Origin: Nitrosospira sp. Nl5
GTDB taxonomy: Bacteria > Pseudomonadota > Gammaproteobacteria > Burkholderiales > Nitrosomonadaceae
Direction: 5' to 3'
DNA: 64,000 nucleotides
NCBI RefSeq assembly: GCF_900102495.1
Contig: NZ_FMVQ01000005.1
Coordinates: 124,001-188,000, forward strand
In this document: in pieces, positions 29,165-38,210 of the stretch
Position numbering within the stretch: position 1 is the stretch's first letter
Layout: each line of letters starts with the position of its first letter
Program-made: the position numbers and the translations under genes
The notes under the pieces: generated by a model
What the model was told of the DNA's origin: nothing
The model's database searches: none
Seen by the model: the letters and a program-made list of their open reading frames with translations, nothing else

Positions 29165-30142
29165 TCATCGTAACCAACCCTTACTTTTTATATATAACAG
29201 CGGTAGCAGGGCGGCCGTTAACGTAAGGATCATCGAATAAATAAATCCGTGCTTCCAGGAAAGCTCGGGCATCACAGCGAAGTTCATGCCGTAGAAGGTG
29301 CCCACCAGTGTAGGCGGCAGAAAAACAGCGGTGATGATCGTGAAGACTTTGACGATCTGGTTCTGTTTGATGTTGAGAATATTCGTGACGGCGTTTTGGA
29401 GGTAACGCACTTTCTCATGCTCGAAGTAGGCATGCTCCTTGACTCCTGCGACATCCTCGGCGAGTTCGGTTGTTAATACCTGCAACTCTGCCTCGGTCAC
29501 GTTATCAATCTCGCTATTGAGGTAACGCACCGTCCGCGCCAGCGATAGCTGGGCTTCCAGGCAACGCGAAATCAGCTCTTCTTTTTCGTTAAGATCCTGC
29601 ATCGTACCGATGAGATCCGGCACGCCCAGCTCCTTGCCAACGGCATTGTACCCATCGGATATTTCAGAAATCTCCTCGGCACTTCGCTCCAGTTCATCCG
29701 CGATCCGGTCTATGACGGCGTCGGCGCTATCGTTGGCCACTTGTAATAATAGCCGCAATACCGCCTTTGCACTTTTGACATGATCCGGTTTCCGGTTCAT
29801 GCGTTGCAAGGCGAATTCAAATGGATGAAAATCAGAGTCCCCGCAAAGAATTGCCACAACCTGTTCCCCCAGGACGAAGGTTACGTCTCCAAACCCCGGG
29901 ATCGCATCGGCGCCCAATGCGAGCAGCTTGGAGCGCATATACATGAAAGTCCCGTCATCCGTGACACTGCTGTTTTGTGGGCCGGTATCGATGCCGAAGC
30001 GCCGGCCCAGGTCCGCTGTTTCCTCAGCCGTCGGTGCATTGATTTCAAGCCAAACCACGTCCTTGTCGTTTGCTGGCTGCGGTAGCCCCTGAATGATGGA
30101 AAGCGACTGGTTGTTTCTAACTCTGATAATGCTGCGGATCAT
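29165..30142 (-). CDS. CorA-family divalent metal transporter (ZntB-like)
   Basis: Pentameric CorA-type channel subunit, 325 aa, for Mg2+, Co2+, Ni2+ or Zn2+. A cytosolic N-terminal domain of about 260 residues ends in a long helix. Two C-terminal membrane segments follow, the first closed by the selectivity motif YGMNFAVMPEL. The absence of the long acidic MPEL loop variants and the overall length suggest the ZntB/CorA mixed subgroup. An AGGGGAAA ribosome site precedes the ATG. It is adjacent to copper-related genes, but metal specificity cannot be told from sequence. Confidence 0.9.
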   Translation of the reverse strand: MIRSIIRVRNNQSLSIIQGLPQPANDKDVVWLEINAPTAEETADLGRRFGIDTGPQNSSVTDDGTFMYMRSKLLALGADAIPGFGDVTFVLGEQVVAILCGDSDFHPFEFALQRMNRKPDHVKSAKAVLRLLLQVANDSADAVIDRIADELERSAEEISEISDGYNAVGKELGVPDLIGTMQDLNEKEELISRCLEAQLSLARTVRYLNSEIDNVTEAELQVLTTELAEDVAGVKEHAYFEHEKVRYLQNAVTNILNIKQNQIVKVFTIITAVFLPPTLVGTFYGMNFAVMPELSWKHGFIYSMILTLTAALLPLLYIKSKGWLR

Positions 30143-30203
30143 GATAAATTTCCCCTTTCTTCCGGATCATGCGATAAGCAGGCCTGCTTGCTCCCAGACT
30201 CAT

Positions 30204-30401
30204 TCATTCTTTAATCTGCCGGGAGCTCCTTTCGTTATGGGAAGGCGATGTCGACGACGTTACCGTTTCCTGCTCGGCGGGCTGGATGTAATGCACCACT
30301 GTCATCACGATCGCGAGCAACAAATACAATACGACCACAGCCAGGATCACCTCGTTTTCGAGGCTCCTGTTGTGTTGCTGGGAATGACTTTTTTTAAACA
30401 T
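30204..30401 (-). CDS. Small single-pass membrane protein (hypothetical)
   Basis: A 65-aa open frame with a polar N-terminus, one strongly hydrophobic segment (residues 18-38, VILAVVVLYLLLAIVMTVVHY) and a Ser/Thr/Glu-rich tail. A plausible AGGAA ribosome site lies 6 nt before the ATG. It sits upstream of the CorA-type gene on the same strand with a 61-bp gap and could be cotranscribed. No family recognised. Confidence 0.6.
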   Translation of the reverse strand: MFKKSHSQQHNRSLENEVILAVVVLYLLLAIVMTVVHYIQPAEQETVTSSTSPSHNERSSRQIKE

Positions 30402-30687
30402 GGCGGATTCCTGGTTTCGTAGTTGTTTTATAAGCGTATCACGGCAGAAAGGCCGGGGACAGAGTCACAGGCCCAGCAGAGAACTGACGATGCCGGAGCC
30501 CGCTCTCGATTTGGCCGACCATAAAGGTAACATCGATCTGTATTCGGTCGACGCGGATTCGAATTCGAAATCCAACTTGAAGGAACGGATTTTCCTGGTG
30601 CGCCAAGTTTCAGCGACCAGCCGAGTGCGCGTAGGGAGCTAGTTTTAGACGTCAAATTCCAAGTCAGGTTATGCTCGCCTGCGCTAC
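30402..30687. other. Intergenic region, no supported gene
   Basis: A 286-bp gap between divergent genes. Overlapping open frames of 75-80 codons on both strands have no ribosome site and no recognisable product. The stretch around 30450-30475 (GGCCGGGGACAGAGTCACAGG) resembles the edge sequences often seen near degenerate mobile elements, but I cannot name one. Confidence 0.3.
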
Positions 30688-31440
30688 ATGATACAGCTCA
30701 TACGACATCGAACCATCGCTTCGCTGACCTTGGCGTTAGTGCTGCTGATGACTCAGAGCGGGGCACACGCCATTCGCCCATTTGTCACGGACGACGCACG
30801 TGTGGTGGGTTCCCGGCTCGGTCAAGTCGAGTCGTGGTTCGTCTTGGATAGACAAGAGAGTGCACACAACACACTTTTCGCAATAGGTCCCACGAATTGG
30901 CTCGAAATTACTTCTGGTTTCACTCACGGTGGCGGCTACAGAGGTGCTGAGAGTAACTATGGTGTTACAGGGGGAATTTTGCAGGTGAAAGCGCTCGTCC
31001 GCGAGACCAAGCCAAACGATTGGCCGGGAGTGGCTTTTGCGGCTGGTGTGATACCTCCATTCGGTTCTGGTTCGGTAACGCCGGATGGGGTCGGTATGTT
31101 TGGCTATGCCGCGCTGTCGCAATCCTTCTTCAAGGACGACCTGCTATTCCACGCCAATCTCGGTGTTGCCACCATCAAAGAAGCAATGCAATGGAAGCCA
31201 ACGTTGACAGCGGGCCTCGGTTTTCAGGCAAGGCTCATAGGGAAGTTTCATTCCGTTGGAGAGATTTACCGCGGCGATCCATATGACCCGACCATGAGAG
31301 TGATGGCTACACAGGTGGGGTTCAGGCACGTCTTCGGACCCAATTTTCAGATTGACGGAACGATTGGCTCGACGCTCGAAGGTCATTCACAACAATGGTT
31401 TTCAATAGGCGTTCGCATTGTGAGTTTCGAGCTCTGGTAG
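30688..31440 (+). CDS. Secreted beta-barrel-like protein of unknown function
   Basis: Hypothetical 250-aa protein with a signal peptide (cleavage after AHA, about residue 28). The mature part alternates glycine-rich turns with amphipathic beta strands (LEITSGFTHGGGYRG, YGVTGGILQVKALVRE, VGFRHVFGPNFQIDGTIG) and ends in aromatic Trp. This pattern is like small outer-membrane barrels. No specific family is recognised with confidence. It may be related to phenol-degradation meta-pathway-type porin-like proteins. It is isolated between the small membrane protein and a lipoprotein gene. Confidence 0.7.
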   Translation: MIQLIRHRTIASLTLALVLLMTQSGAHAIRPFVTDDARVVGSRLGQVESWFVLDRQESAHNTLFAIGPTNWLEITSGFTHGGGYRGAESNYGVTGGILQVKALVRETKPNDWPGVAFAAGVIPPFGSGSVTPDGVGMFGYAALSQSFFKDDLLFHANLGVATIKEAMQWKPTLTAGLGFQARLIGKFHSVGEIYRGDPYDPTMRVMATQVGFRHVFGPNFQIDGTIGSTLEGHSQQWFSIGVRIVSFELW

Positions 31441-31757
31441 ACCCTAGTCCCCGCTATCCCCACCGGTTAGCACGCCGGGCAATAGGTCTAAATATACATT
31501 ACAAATATGCCTTTCAGCGGACTGGCGTGTTGCATCCCCCTACGGAAATGGCGGCAAAACCCACTTGCGGCAAAATTTCGCAAACCGAATCCCGTAGTGC
31601 TCGGTATACTAGTGCTCGGTATACTAATTGCCGGTTGTTTAACCATGCTTTTGCCAGCACTGTTGTTTCATGGACCTTTACTCCGGCCTGAATCCCTACG
31701 TTGGGTGCCTCGATTATCCTTTATTGGCGTGGCAATCTGAACGCTCATTGCTTGACG
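31441..31757. other. Intergenic region with a 15-bp tandem duplication
   Basis: A 317-bp gap. AGTGCTCGGTATACT occurs twice in tandem (31596-31610 and 31611-31625). A 77-codon frame (31507-31740, plus) reads through the repeat as VLGIL twice and then LIAGC, which resembles a lipobox, but no ribosome site precedes it and I leave it uncalled. Otherwise nothing seen. Confidence 0.5.
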
Positions 31758-32978
31758 ATGAAAATAAGCCGCACGAATGTCTTCTACCTTCAGCATTTAC
31801 TATGGTCGCTGCCGTGTATTGGGTTGTTACTCGCGCTCCCCGGCTGTGTATCGCCCATCGCGCTCAACCGCGCTGTTGGCGCTTATGACGATGCCATTAC
31901 CAGCGCGGCGTCCAAGCAGCTGTTGACGAATATCGCTCGCGCCCATCACCATCAGCCCATCCATTTCACTGGCGTATCAAATGTCGCGGCCACCTTCGAT
32001 TTTCGCTTTAATGCCGGGGCTACGCCCGCGCTGGGGGGGCTAGCCGGACAGGTGCTGATGCCGATATTCGGCGGGAGTGTTGCGGAAAATCCCACCATCA
32101 GCATCGTACCGATAGAGGGAGAAGAGTTTACCAAGCGGCTCCTCACCCCGTTTCAGCAAAGCAAACTCACCCTTCTGCTCCGTCAGCGTTTTGATATCGA
32201 TCTCTTGCTGAGACTGATGGCACAGGAAGTGCGCATTCAGCACCAGGCACAGCAGATTGCTTATCGCAACACGCCTTCTGATCAGCCGGGCTATGAAATG
32301 TTCCGCCGCGTGGTGCTGCATTTGTCGGCCATTCAGGATCAAAACCAGCTCTATGCCGAACCGCTGACCTTGGAACGCACCTGGACAATTCCCGGCGGTT
32401 CGATTACAGCAGAAGGTTTTCAAGCTCTGGAGAGAGAGTTTGTCCTGCGCTACAACAAGCAGGATAATAGCTATACGCTTCGCAAACAGGTGGCGGGACC
32501 TATCCTCATCACCAACTATAATCCGAATACCTTGTCTTCAGACGAGCGCGCGCGGCTGAGCGATGAGGTGGAAGCGTGGAGTATGAACGATGTCGCTTTC
32601 GACATCCGACCAAACCATCCTGGCGGAGATTGGCCTGTTAGAGGAGCCTTCCGGCTCAGAAGCTTCCATGCAATTCTCAGTTTCCTCGGCCGGTCCATCG
32701 GCGACGAGCCGGAGTACCATATCGAGAAGGACATCCGGACGCCGCCGATCAAGGGCGGCGAAAACCCAATTTCCACGATGGGACTGATTGTGTCCGACTC
32801 GCAACCCTCGGAAGCCGATCTATCGATTCACTCGCACGGCCGCTATTACTCGGTGGGTACCGTGGGTCCGCTCGCCCGCTGGAACCGAGACGCCTTCCAG
32901 ATGTTGTATCTCCTGTTTCAGATGACGATTACCGATATTCCACGCCATGGGGTACCAAGTATCACGATCGCGAAATAA
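31758..32978 (+). CDS. Hypothetical lipoprotein
   Basis: A 406-aa protein from ATG 31758 with a lipoprotein signal ending LALPGC (Cys30). The longer frame to 31701 would bury the signal sequence. The mature protein begins with an Ala-rich helix (AVGAYDDAITSAASKQLL) and a GVSNVAATFDFRFNAG segment, with later acidic and amphipathic stretches. I recognise no catalytic motif and no named family. It follows the secreted barrel-like gene on the same strand after a 317-bp gap. Envelope location is well supported; function is unknown. Confidence 0.78.
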   Translation: MKISRTNVFYLQHLLWSLPCIGLLLALPGCVSPIALNRAVGAYDDAITSAASKQLLTNIARAHHHQPIHFTGVSNVAATFDFRFNAGATPALGGLAGQVLMPIFGGSVAENPTISIVPIEGEEFTKRLLTPFQQSKLTLLLRQRFDIDLLLRLMAQEVRIQHQAQQIAYRNTPSDQPGYEMFRRVVLHLSAIQDQNQLYAEPLTLERTWTIPGGSITAEGFQALEREFVLRYNKQDNSYTLRKQVAGPILITNYNPNTLSSDERARLSDEVEAWSMNDVAFDIRPNHPGGDWPVRGAFRLRSFHAILSFLGRSIGDEPEYHIEKDIRTPPIKGGENPISTMGLIVSDSQPSEADLSIHSHGRYYSVGTVGPLARWNRDAFQMLYLLFQMTITDIPRHGVPSITIAK

Positions 32979-33015
32979 TACGTTTCCCCTGAGAATCGCC
33001 GTGGACATTAGCGGC

Positions 33016-33639
33016 CTATTTTAAAGCGGCGGTCGTCTGTTCCGAGAAGCGCCACTCGCCTGGCGCAATGCCATGCAGCGAATATGGCCCGACAGCATAG
33101 CGGATCAGACGCAGCGTAGGGAAGGATACGGCCGCAGTCATGCGCCGCACCTGGCGGTTTTTGCCTTCTTTGAGCGTCAGTTCAATCCATGAAACAGGAA
33201 TATTTTTACGCGAGCGAATGGGTGGCGTACGCGGCCAAAGACTATCGGGTTCATCCATTACGCTTACTTGTGCAGGCATTGTTTTGAAACCGCTCAGTGT
33301 CACGCCCTGTCGCAGCTTATTCAACGCAGCTTCATCCGGTACGCCCTCCACTTGGACCCAATACGTTTTGGATAGCCCGTGCCTGGGGTTGCTGATTTTG
33401 TTCTGCAATTTGCCATTATCAGTCAGCAGCACCAGGCCTTCGCTATCGGCATCGAGCCGCCCCGCGGGATAAAAGCCGGGCAACTGGATGAAGTCCTTTA
33501 GAGATTTGTAGCCGGCCTCCGGGGTGAACTGGCAAATGACTCCGTAGGGCTTGTTGAAAAGAATGAGAGGGGGCATTTTTTGAGCTGGACACATAGCGGC
33601 GGAAAGGATGTGGTTTGAGGATAGCGCTCTGGAAGTCAT
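33016..33639 (-). CDS. rluE: 23S rRNA pseudouridine synthase (RluE-type)
   Basis: RsuA/RluB/RluE-family pseudouridine synthase, most like RluE (U2457 of 23S rRNA). It lacks an S4 domain and goes straight into the catalytic fold: ILFNKPYGV, then [14 protein letters not shown] with the catalytic Asp, and [15 protein letters not shown]. The frame gives 207 aa. Conservation begins at LILFNKPYG, so an internal start (ATG 33576 or 33594) is possible; none has a good ribosome site. Confidence 0.87.
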   Translation of the reverse strand: MTSRALSSNHILSAAMCPAQKMPPLILFNKPYGVICQFTPEAGYKSLKDFIQLPGFYPAGRLDADSEGLVLLTDNGKLQNKISNPRHGLSKTYWVQVEGVPDEAALNKLRQGVTLSGFKTMPAQVSVMDEPDSLWPRTPPIRSRKNIPVSWIELTLKEGKNRQVRRMTAAVSFPTLRLIRYAVGPYSLHGIAPGEWRFSEQTTAALK

Positions 33640-33685
33640 GGAGAAGCGCGATCAGGGAAGCCAGCTAATTGCCGAACAAAAATGA

Positions 33686-34258
33686 TCAGAACAAACGGGC
33701 GATTTCCCGCTGCAGTTGCGCCACGACAAACAGCAGTAGCTGAATGACGATCAGCACGAAAAGCGGCGACAAGTCCACGTTGCCGATGGGAGGAATGCGC
33801 CTACGAATACCACCCAGGAATGGGCGCGTGAAACTGTCGAGCGTCGGGGCCAACGGGTTGTGCGGGCTGAACCACGAAAGTACCGCCTGTATGATTATCG
33901 CCACCAGGATAATGTAGAGCGTCATTTTAATGATTTCCATCAATCCCTGCAGCGCTATTCCCGCAACGGCGATACCGATAGTGGAAGTGAAATCGTAACC
34001 CTGAAGCATATGCACCCCCGCCAGCAGAATGCATTGCGCAAGCCATGCCAGCAGCAACGTGGAAAGATCCATTCCCTTGAATCCAGGGATCACCCGGCGT
34101 GCGGGCCGTACGATAAAATTGGTAAGTGCGACGAGAAATTGCGACAGCGGGTTGCGATAGGGAGCGCGCAGCAGTTGCATATAAAAACGCAGCAGCAGCG
34201 CCAACGAAAACAATCCCAGCAGGGTGTCGAGCAGGAATATCAGTATCTGGTTAAGCAT
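33686..34258 (-). CDS. YggT-family membrane protein
   Basis: Integral membrane protein of 190 aa with two YggT repeats, each a hydrophobic hairpin around an RP.RR or FxRP motif (NFIVRPARRVIPG and FTRPFLGGIRRRIPPIG), and about four membrane segments. Some relatives are linked to osmotic shock, division or photosystem assembly. It follows proC on the same strand with a 16-bp gap, a pairing common across bacteria. Confidence 0.92.
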   Translation of the reverse strand: MLNQILIFLLDTLLGLFSLALLLRFYMQLLRAPYRNPLSQFLVALTNFIVRPARRVIPGFKGMDLSTLLLAWLAQCILLAGVHMLQGYDFTSTIGIAVAGIALQGLMEIIKMTLYIILVAIIIQAVLSWFSPHNPLAPTLDSFTRPFLGGIRRRIPPIGNVDLSPLFVLIVIQLLLFVVAQLQREIARLF

Positions 34259-34274
34259 CAGTGTTTCCTAAAAT

Positions 34275-35087
34275 TCAGTTTCTGCCAAACTCATCGCCCA
34301 ATTCACGCGAGCGCTTATTTGCCGCATGCATCGCACGTATGACGGCATTCTTGACTCCATCTTTTTCCAGAGACTCTATCGCGCGTTCCGTGGTGCCGCC
34401 CTGTGAAGTTACCCGGGCGCGCAGCACGGCAACGCTTTCATCGCTTTGACTTGCGAGCCCGGCCGCCCCGAGAAAGGTCTCCAGGCTCAGCAGCCTTGCC
34501 TGGGCCTCAGTTAGCCCTAATTCCTGTCCCGCCTTCTGCATTGCTTCGATGAAATAGAAAACATAAGCCGGCCCGCTGCCGGAAAGGGCAGTCACCGCAT
34601 CCAGCAACTCCTCGCGCTCAACCCATAGCACGGAACCTACCGCAGCAAGTATGGCCTCCGCATCGTGTCTTTCCTCCGTACTCACACCAGGCAGAGCATA
34701 GAGACCAGTGACCCCCGAGCGAACCAGCGCAGGCGTATTGGGCATGGCCCGCACCACGTGTTCGTACCCGCCCAGCCAGCGGGAGATATCAGTGGCGCGA
34801 ATACCCGCAGCGATGGAAATGACCAGATGATTTCCGAGCAGTGCCGCAAGCTCCTGCGCCACGATTGGGAGTTGCTGCGGCTTCACAGCCAGCAGGACGG
34901 CATCGCTATTGGCCACGCCTTCGGCAAGCTCCGCCACCGCTTCCACGTTAAACTCATGTTTTATTTTCTCGCGCCCTTCAGCGTTGATTTCCACTACACG
35001 TAGTTGCGCAGGCAGGTAACCCCGCTGCAGCAGTCCGCCGATCAAGGCTGACGCCATGTTGCCGCCGCCGATGAAAGTGATGTTCAT
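34275..35087 (-). CDS. proC: Pyrroline-5-carboxylate reductase
   Basis: Last step of proline synthesis, NAD(P)H-dependent reduction of P5C. The 270-aa protein has the N-terminal Rossmann motif IGGGNMASALIGGL, VRAMPNTPALVRSGVT, SGSGPAYVFYFIEAM and the C-terminal TSQGGTTERAIE motif. It heads a proC-yggT pair on the minus strand. Repeat copy B lies in the gap upstream. Confidence 0.96.
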   Translation of the reverse strand: MNITFIGGGNMASALIGGLLQRGYLPAQLRVVEINAEGREKIKHEFNVEAVAELAEGVANSDAVLLAVKPQQLPIVAQELAALLGNHLVISIAAGIRATDISRWLGGYEHVVRAMPNTPALVRSGVTGLYALPGVSTEERHDAEAILAAVGSVLWVEREELLDAVTALSGSGPAYVFYFIEAMQKAGQELGLTEAQARLLSLETFLGAAGLASQSDESVAVLRARVTSQGGTTERAIESLEKDGVKNAVIRAMHAANKRSRELGDEFGRN

Positions 35088-35137
35088 GCGGTCCTATAAT
35101 CCTGTGCGAAGTTTTGTAAATGGCGATGATATACCCT

Positions 35138-35228
35138 GGCAGCCTGTCGACTTAAAGAAAATCGGCTACAAAAGGGCGCGAAGGCCGCAAAGGCCGCAAA
35201 GGCCGAGGGCTGGCCCATATTTCTCTAT
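35138..35228 (+). repeat. Dispersed intergenic repeat, copy B (left part)
   Basis: Left end GGCAGCC (35138-35144), 3 nt, CGACTTAAAG (35148-35157), then a 9-bp tandem (AAGGCCGCA at 35181 and 35190, partial at 35199) and the core CATATTTC (35216-35223). The right half is missing where mutM begins. The signals match the left half of copies A and D in order and spacing. Confidence 0.6.
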
Positions 35229-35230
35229 GC

Positions 35231-36046
35231 CTATTTTTGACAACGCGGACAATAAAAACTTGAACGCTGTCCCTGCCTGATCTGGACGATGACAGCGCCG
35301 CACTTTCGGCAGGGCTGCCCGGTTCGGTGATACACCCAATACTGCTGCTGGAAATAGCCGGGATTGCCGTCGCTGTTGACGAAATCGCGCAAGCTGCTGC
35401 CGCCGGCTTCTATCGCGAGGTGGAGTGTCTCCTTTATCGCCCGCGCTAGTTTGCCGTACCTGCTTACGCCAATTCGTCCCGCCGACGTAGTGGGATTGAT
35501 GCCCGCATGGAAGAGCGCTTCGCTGGCGTAAATGTTGCCGACGCCGACCACAATACGGCTGTTCATCAGGACCTCCTTGATGCTGGCGGTACGGCGCCGG
35601 GTTTTTTCGTATAGCAAATTTCCATTGAATGCAGCGGTAAGCGGTTCAGGCCCAAGTCGAGCCAATAACGCATGGTGTGCGACATCGGCGGTTTCCCACA
35701 CAATTGCGCCAAAACGTCGCGGGTCCTTCAACCGCAAGACTGTGTCATTATCTAAAATCAGATCGACGTGATCATGTTTTTGCGGCGGGGTTGCGGCAGG
35801 CAGCAATCTCAGGCTGCCGGACATTCCGAGATGCAGGATCAGCGTCCCTTTGCCACAGTCGAATAAGAGGTATTTTCCACGTCGCATCACCTTGCTGATT
35901 TCCTGCCCGCAAAGCATGCCTCCCAGATCGTGTGGTACCGGCCAGCGCAAGCTCGGGTTTCGTATGGTAGCGCCAATAAGGCGGCGTCCCTCAAGATGGG
36001 ATACGATACCGCGACGGATGACTTCGACTTCAGGGAGTTCAGGCAA
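35231..36046 (-). CDS. mutM: Formamidopyrimidine-DNA glycosylase (MutM/Fpg)
   Basis: Excises 8-oxoguanine and formamidopyrimidines from oxidised DNA. I set the start at TTG 36046, so the protein begins (M)[12 protein letters not shown] with the catalytic proline second, as the mechanism requires. An AGGGA ribosome site sits 8 nt before this TTG, whereas the ATG at 36055 overlaps it. The 271-aa protein has Lys in [11 protein letters not shown], a helix-two-turns-helix region ([14 protein letters not shown]) and a C-terminal four-Cys zinc finger (CRKCG...CPRC). A 27-bp gap separates it from the GldG-type gene upstream on the same strand. Confidence 0.96.
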   Translation of the reverse strand: MPELPEVEVIRRGIVSHLEGRRLIGATIRNPSLRWPVPHDLGGMLCGQEISKVMRRGKYLLFDCGKGTLILHLGMSGSLRLLPAATPPQKHDHVDLILDNDTVLRLKDPRRFGAIVWETADVAHHALLARLGPEPLTAAFNGNLLYEKTRRRTASIKEVLMNSRIVVGVGNIYASEALFHAGINPTTSAGRIGVSRYGKLARAIKETLHLAIEAGGSSLRDFVNSDGNPGYFQQQYWVYHRTGQPCRKCGAVIVQIRQGQRSSFYCPRCQK

Positions 36047-36073
36047 TTGGAACATCCCTGTAAAATTTTGGCC

Positions 36074-37429
36074 TCATCTTCTTCTCCGGCGCCACCAAAT
36101 AATCGCGCCGCTGGTCAAAAACACGAATGGAAGGATGATGAGGAAGCCGCCGGCAATGATGATTAGCGCCGGCTCGCTTAACATCACGCTGCTGTCGATA
36201 GTGGCCCGAGGCTGAATAGTGATAAGATTTTCGTCACCGGCGAGCCAATTGACGAGATTAATGCCGAAATCCAGGTTGTTGCCGTTACCGAGATAAGTAT
36301 TGGCAAGAAAATTTCCGCTGCCGATGACGGCGATGCGCTGCTCGCGGTCTTGCCAAATGCGGCTAAGGGCGGCGGCGATACTGACGGGACCGGACACATC
36401 GTACATTTTGTCGAAGACGACCTCGGAATCCAGCTTGCCGGTTTCCACCCATCCGCTTTGGGCAGCCTCCACCAGCGAAACGCTATGCCATTCCTTGTTT
36501 TCATTGATGGTTATCTGCCGGGCAAAAGGAAACATCGTAATATAATCGAAATTGTGCGTGACCGGATGCTGTCCGTAATTCGCACCCAGCGCGAAAGTGA
36601 TGGGCAATTTTAGCTTCTGAGCTTGAGGATCAACCACCACGCCGGATGTGAGCGTCAGTTCCAGTTTCTCGGCCAGCGGCTGGAGCCCTCGCAAAGGTTG
36701 CTGATCGATTAGCCACAATAGATTGCCGCCCCGGGCGATATACGAAAGCAGCTTGTCCACTTCTCCCTCCGACAGATCAACTTGTGGCGAGGCAATAACG
36801 AGCATGCTCGCATCCGCCGGCACATCGCGGTCAATAGAAAGATTGAGCGTCTCGATCTTGAAGCCTTTGGTCGCTAGTTGCCTGCCAAATTCTCCCATGT
36901 CATGGCTGGAGATACCGTCCAGCTTGCGTTCGCCGTGGCCGGTGAGCGTCATCACCCGCTTTTCCCTTGAACGCGCCAGCCGCATCAGTAGACTGCTTAA
37001 CGCTTGTTCATTGAAAGTGGTGAGGTGTTCGCGCCTGCCTTCAAACGCTACCACCATTTCCCCATTAACATGAACTCCCGCGTCCTGCGTGAGCTTTGGC
37101 TGCTCGACCGGATCAATGAACGTGACTGTGAAATCGGGTTTTGCGCGCTGGTAACGTGCGAGAAACTCACCGATAATTTTACGAATATCCCCCAGTTTCG
37201 CGTCTTGCGCCGTTGCGTAGACGGTAATGCTGACCGGACCGCTAACCTTTTCCAGTACCTCCAGGCTTGCCTGGCTTAAACTGTGGCGTCCGTTCTGGCT
37301 GACATCCCACTGGACGCGGGTTTTCCACGCCAGGTAGCCCAGCGACACGACGAACAATATCAGCAGCACGACAAGCACGCCATTTTGCACCTGCCAGTGC
37401 GTCCGCAGTTTATCAGTCACTGTGATCAT
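36074..37429 (-). CDS. GldG-type ABC transporter auxiliary protein
   Basis: A 451-aa protein with one N-terminal membrane segment (about 19-39, GVLVVLLILFVVSLGYLAWK), a large extracytoplasmic domain of the GldG/ABC-type uncharacterised family (WDVSQNGRHSLSQAS..VLEKVSGPVSITVYA) and a C-terminal membrane segment with a basic tail. It is the third gene of a GldA-GldF-GldG-like operon. In Flavobacteria these proteins support gliding, but homologues in non-gliding bacteria have other, mostly unknown roles. Substrate unknown. Confidence 0.85.
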   Translation of the reverse strand: MITVTDKLRTHWQVQNGVLVVLLILFVVSLGYLAWKTRVQWDVSQNGRHSLSQASLEVLEKVSGPVSITVYATAQDAKLGDIRKIIGEFLARYQRAKPDFTVTFIDPVEQPKLTQDAGVHVNGEMVVAFEGRREHLTTFNEQALSSLLMRLARSREKRVMTLTGHGERKLDGISSHDMGEFGRQLATKGFKIETLNLSIDRDVPADASMLVIASPQVDLSEGEVDKLLSYIARGGNLLWLIDQQPLRGLQPLAEKLELTLTSGVVVDPQAQKLKLPITFALGANYGQHPVTHNFDYITMFPFARQITINENKEWHSVSLVEAAQSGWVETGKLDSEVVFDKMYDVSGPVSIAAALSRIWQDREQRIAVIGSGNFLANTYLGNGNNLDFGINLVNWLAGDENLITIQPRATIDSSVMLSEPALIIIAGGFLIILPFVFLTSGAIIWWRRRRR

Positions 37430-37447
37430 TGATACACCTGCACGGTT

Positions 37448-38194
37448 TCAACCACGTAGCCGTTCTCCGTCCAGTCGGCGAACGGACAACACCAGAAAGA
37501 CGGTAATAAACAGTGAAAAGTACGCGAGATCGAACGTGTCAATCATGCCTCGATTGAAATTCCCATAATGCTCGAGGAGAGAAAAGTTGCGCGTAATGCT
37601 CTCTTTTTCGTCTCCCGCGCCAATGTCTATTACCCACAATCCCAGCAGTGCGCCCAGCGTGCCGGAAGCCGCAATCGCCGGATGGGCGGTGAGGCAGGAA
37701 ATATAAAGCCCGAGAGAGGCAAAGCACGCGGAGATCAAGAATATGCCAAAGACATTGCTCAGCAATAAGCCGAAATCCAGGGTGCCGCCTGCCAGTAGAG
37801 AAATCGACAGTGCCACCACCAGCGTTATCACAGCTGAAAAGAAGACCATCAAACCGAGAAATTTTCCCAGTACGATGTCGGTCATGGAAATGGGCGCGGA
37901 AATGAGAAGAGTCATGGTGTGGTTACGGCGCTCCTCAGCAATGAGCCGCGCCGTTAAAACGGGTGTGACCATCAACAGCATTACCGCAGCCATGGAGAAT
38001 ACCGGTGCAATAATTGTCTCCGTCACTCCCGGTGGATTGGCGATGGCCACCAGTTGCGGCTGGATTTGCAGAAAGGTATCGAGATGGGCGAGAAAAATCC
38101 AGGTCAGCACTAATTGCACCAGCGCAAGCAGTATCCAGGCCAGCGGCGAGCTAAACAGAATTTTCAGTTCCTTCCGGGCAATGGTGAAAATCAC
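37448..38194 (-). CDS. ABC transporter permease (GldF-like)
   Basis: Six-pass ABC-2 type permease of 248 aa (segments around residues 15-35, 60-80, 100-125, 135-160, 170-190 and 215-235). The TLLISAPISMTDIVLGKFLG stretch is typical of ABC-2/GldF permeases. It lies 16 bp after the ATPase gene and 18 bp before the GldG-type gene, so all three form one operon. Confidence 0.88.
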   Translation of the reverse strand: MIFTIARKELKILFSSPLAWILLALVQLVLTWIFLAHLDTFLQIQPQLVAIANPPGVTETIIAPVFSMAAVMLLMVTPVLTARLIAEERRNHTMTLLISAPISMTDIVLGKFLGLMVFFSAVITLVVALSISLLAGGTLDFGLLLSNVFGIFLISACFASLGLYISCLTAHPAIAASGTLGALLGLWVIDIGAGDEKESITRNFSLLEHYGNFNRGMIDTFDLAYFSLFITVFLVLSVRRLDGERLRG

Positions 38195-38210
38195 AGGGAA
38201 ATGATGAAAA

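Noticed and set aside
28981-29226. 81-codon frame upstream of the cupredoxin gene
   Set aside because: Overlaps the 3' end of the CorA-type gene on the opposite strand, has no ribosome site and no recognisable family.
30428-30655. 75-80-codon frames on both strands in the gap after the small membrane protein
   Set aside because: Mutually overlapping frames without ribosome site or homology; GGGGACAGAG-like text alone does not prove a mobile element.
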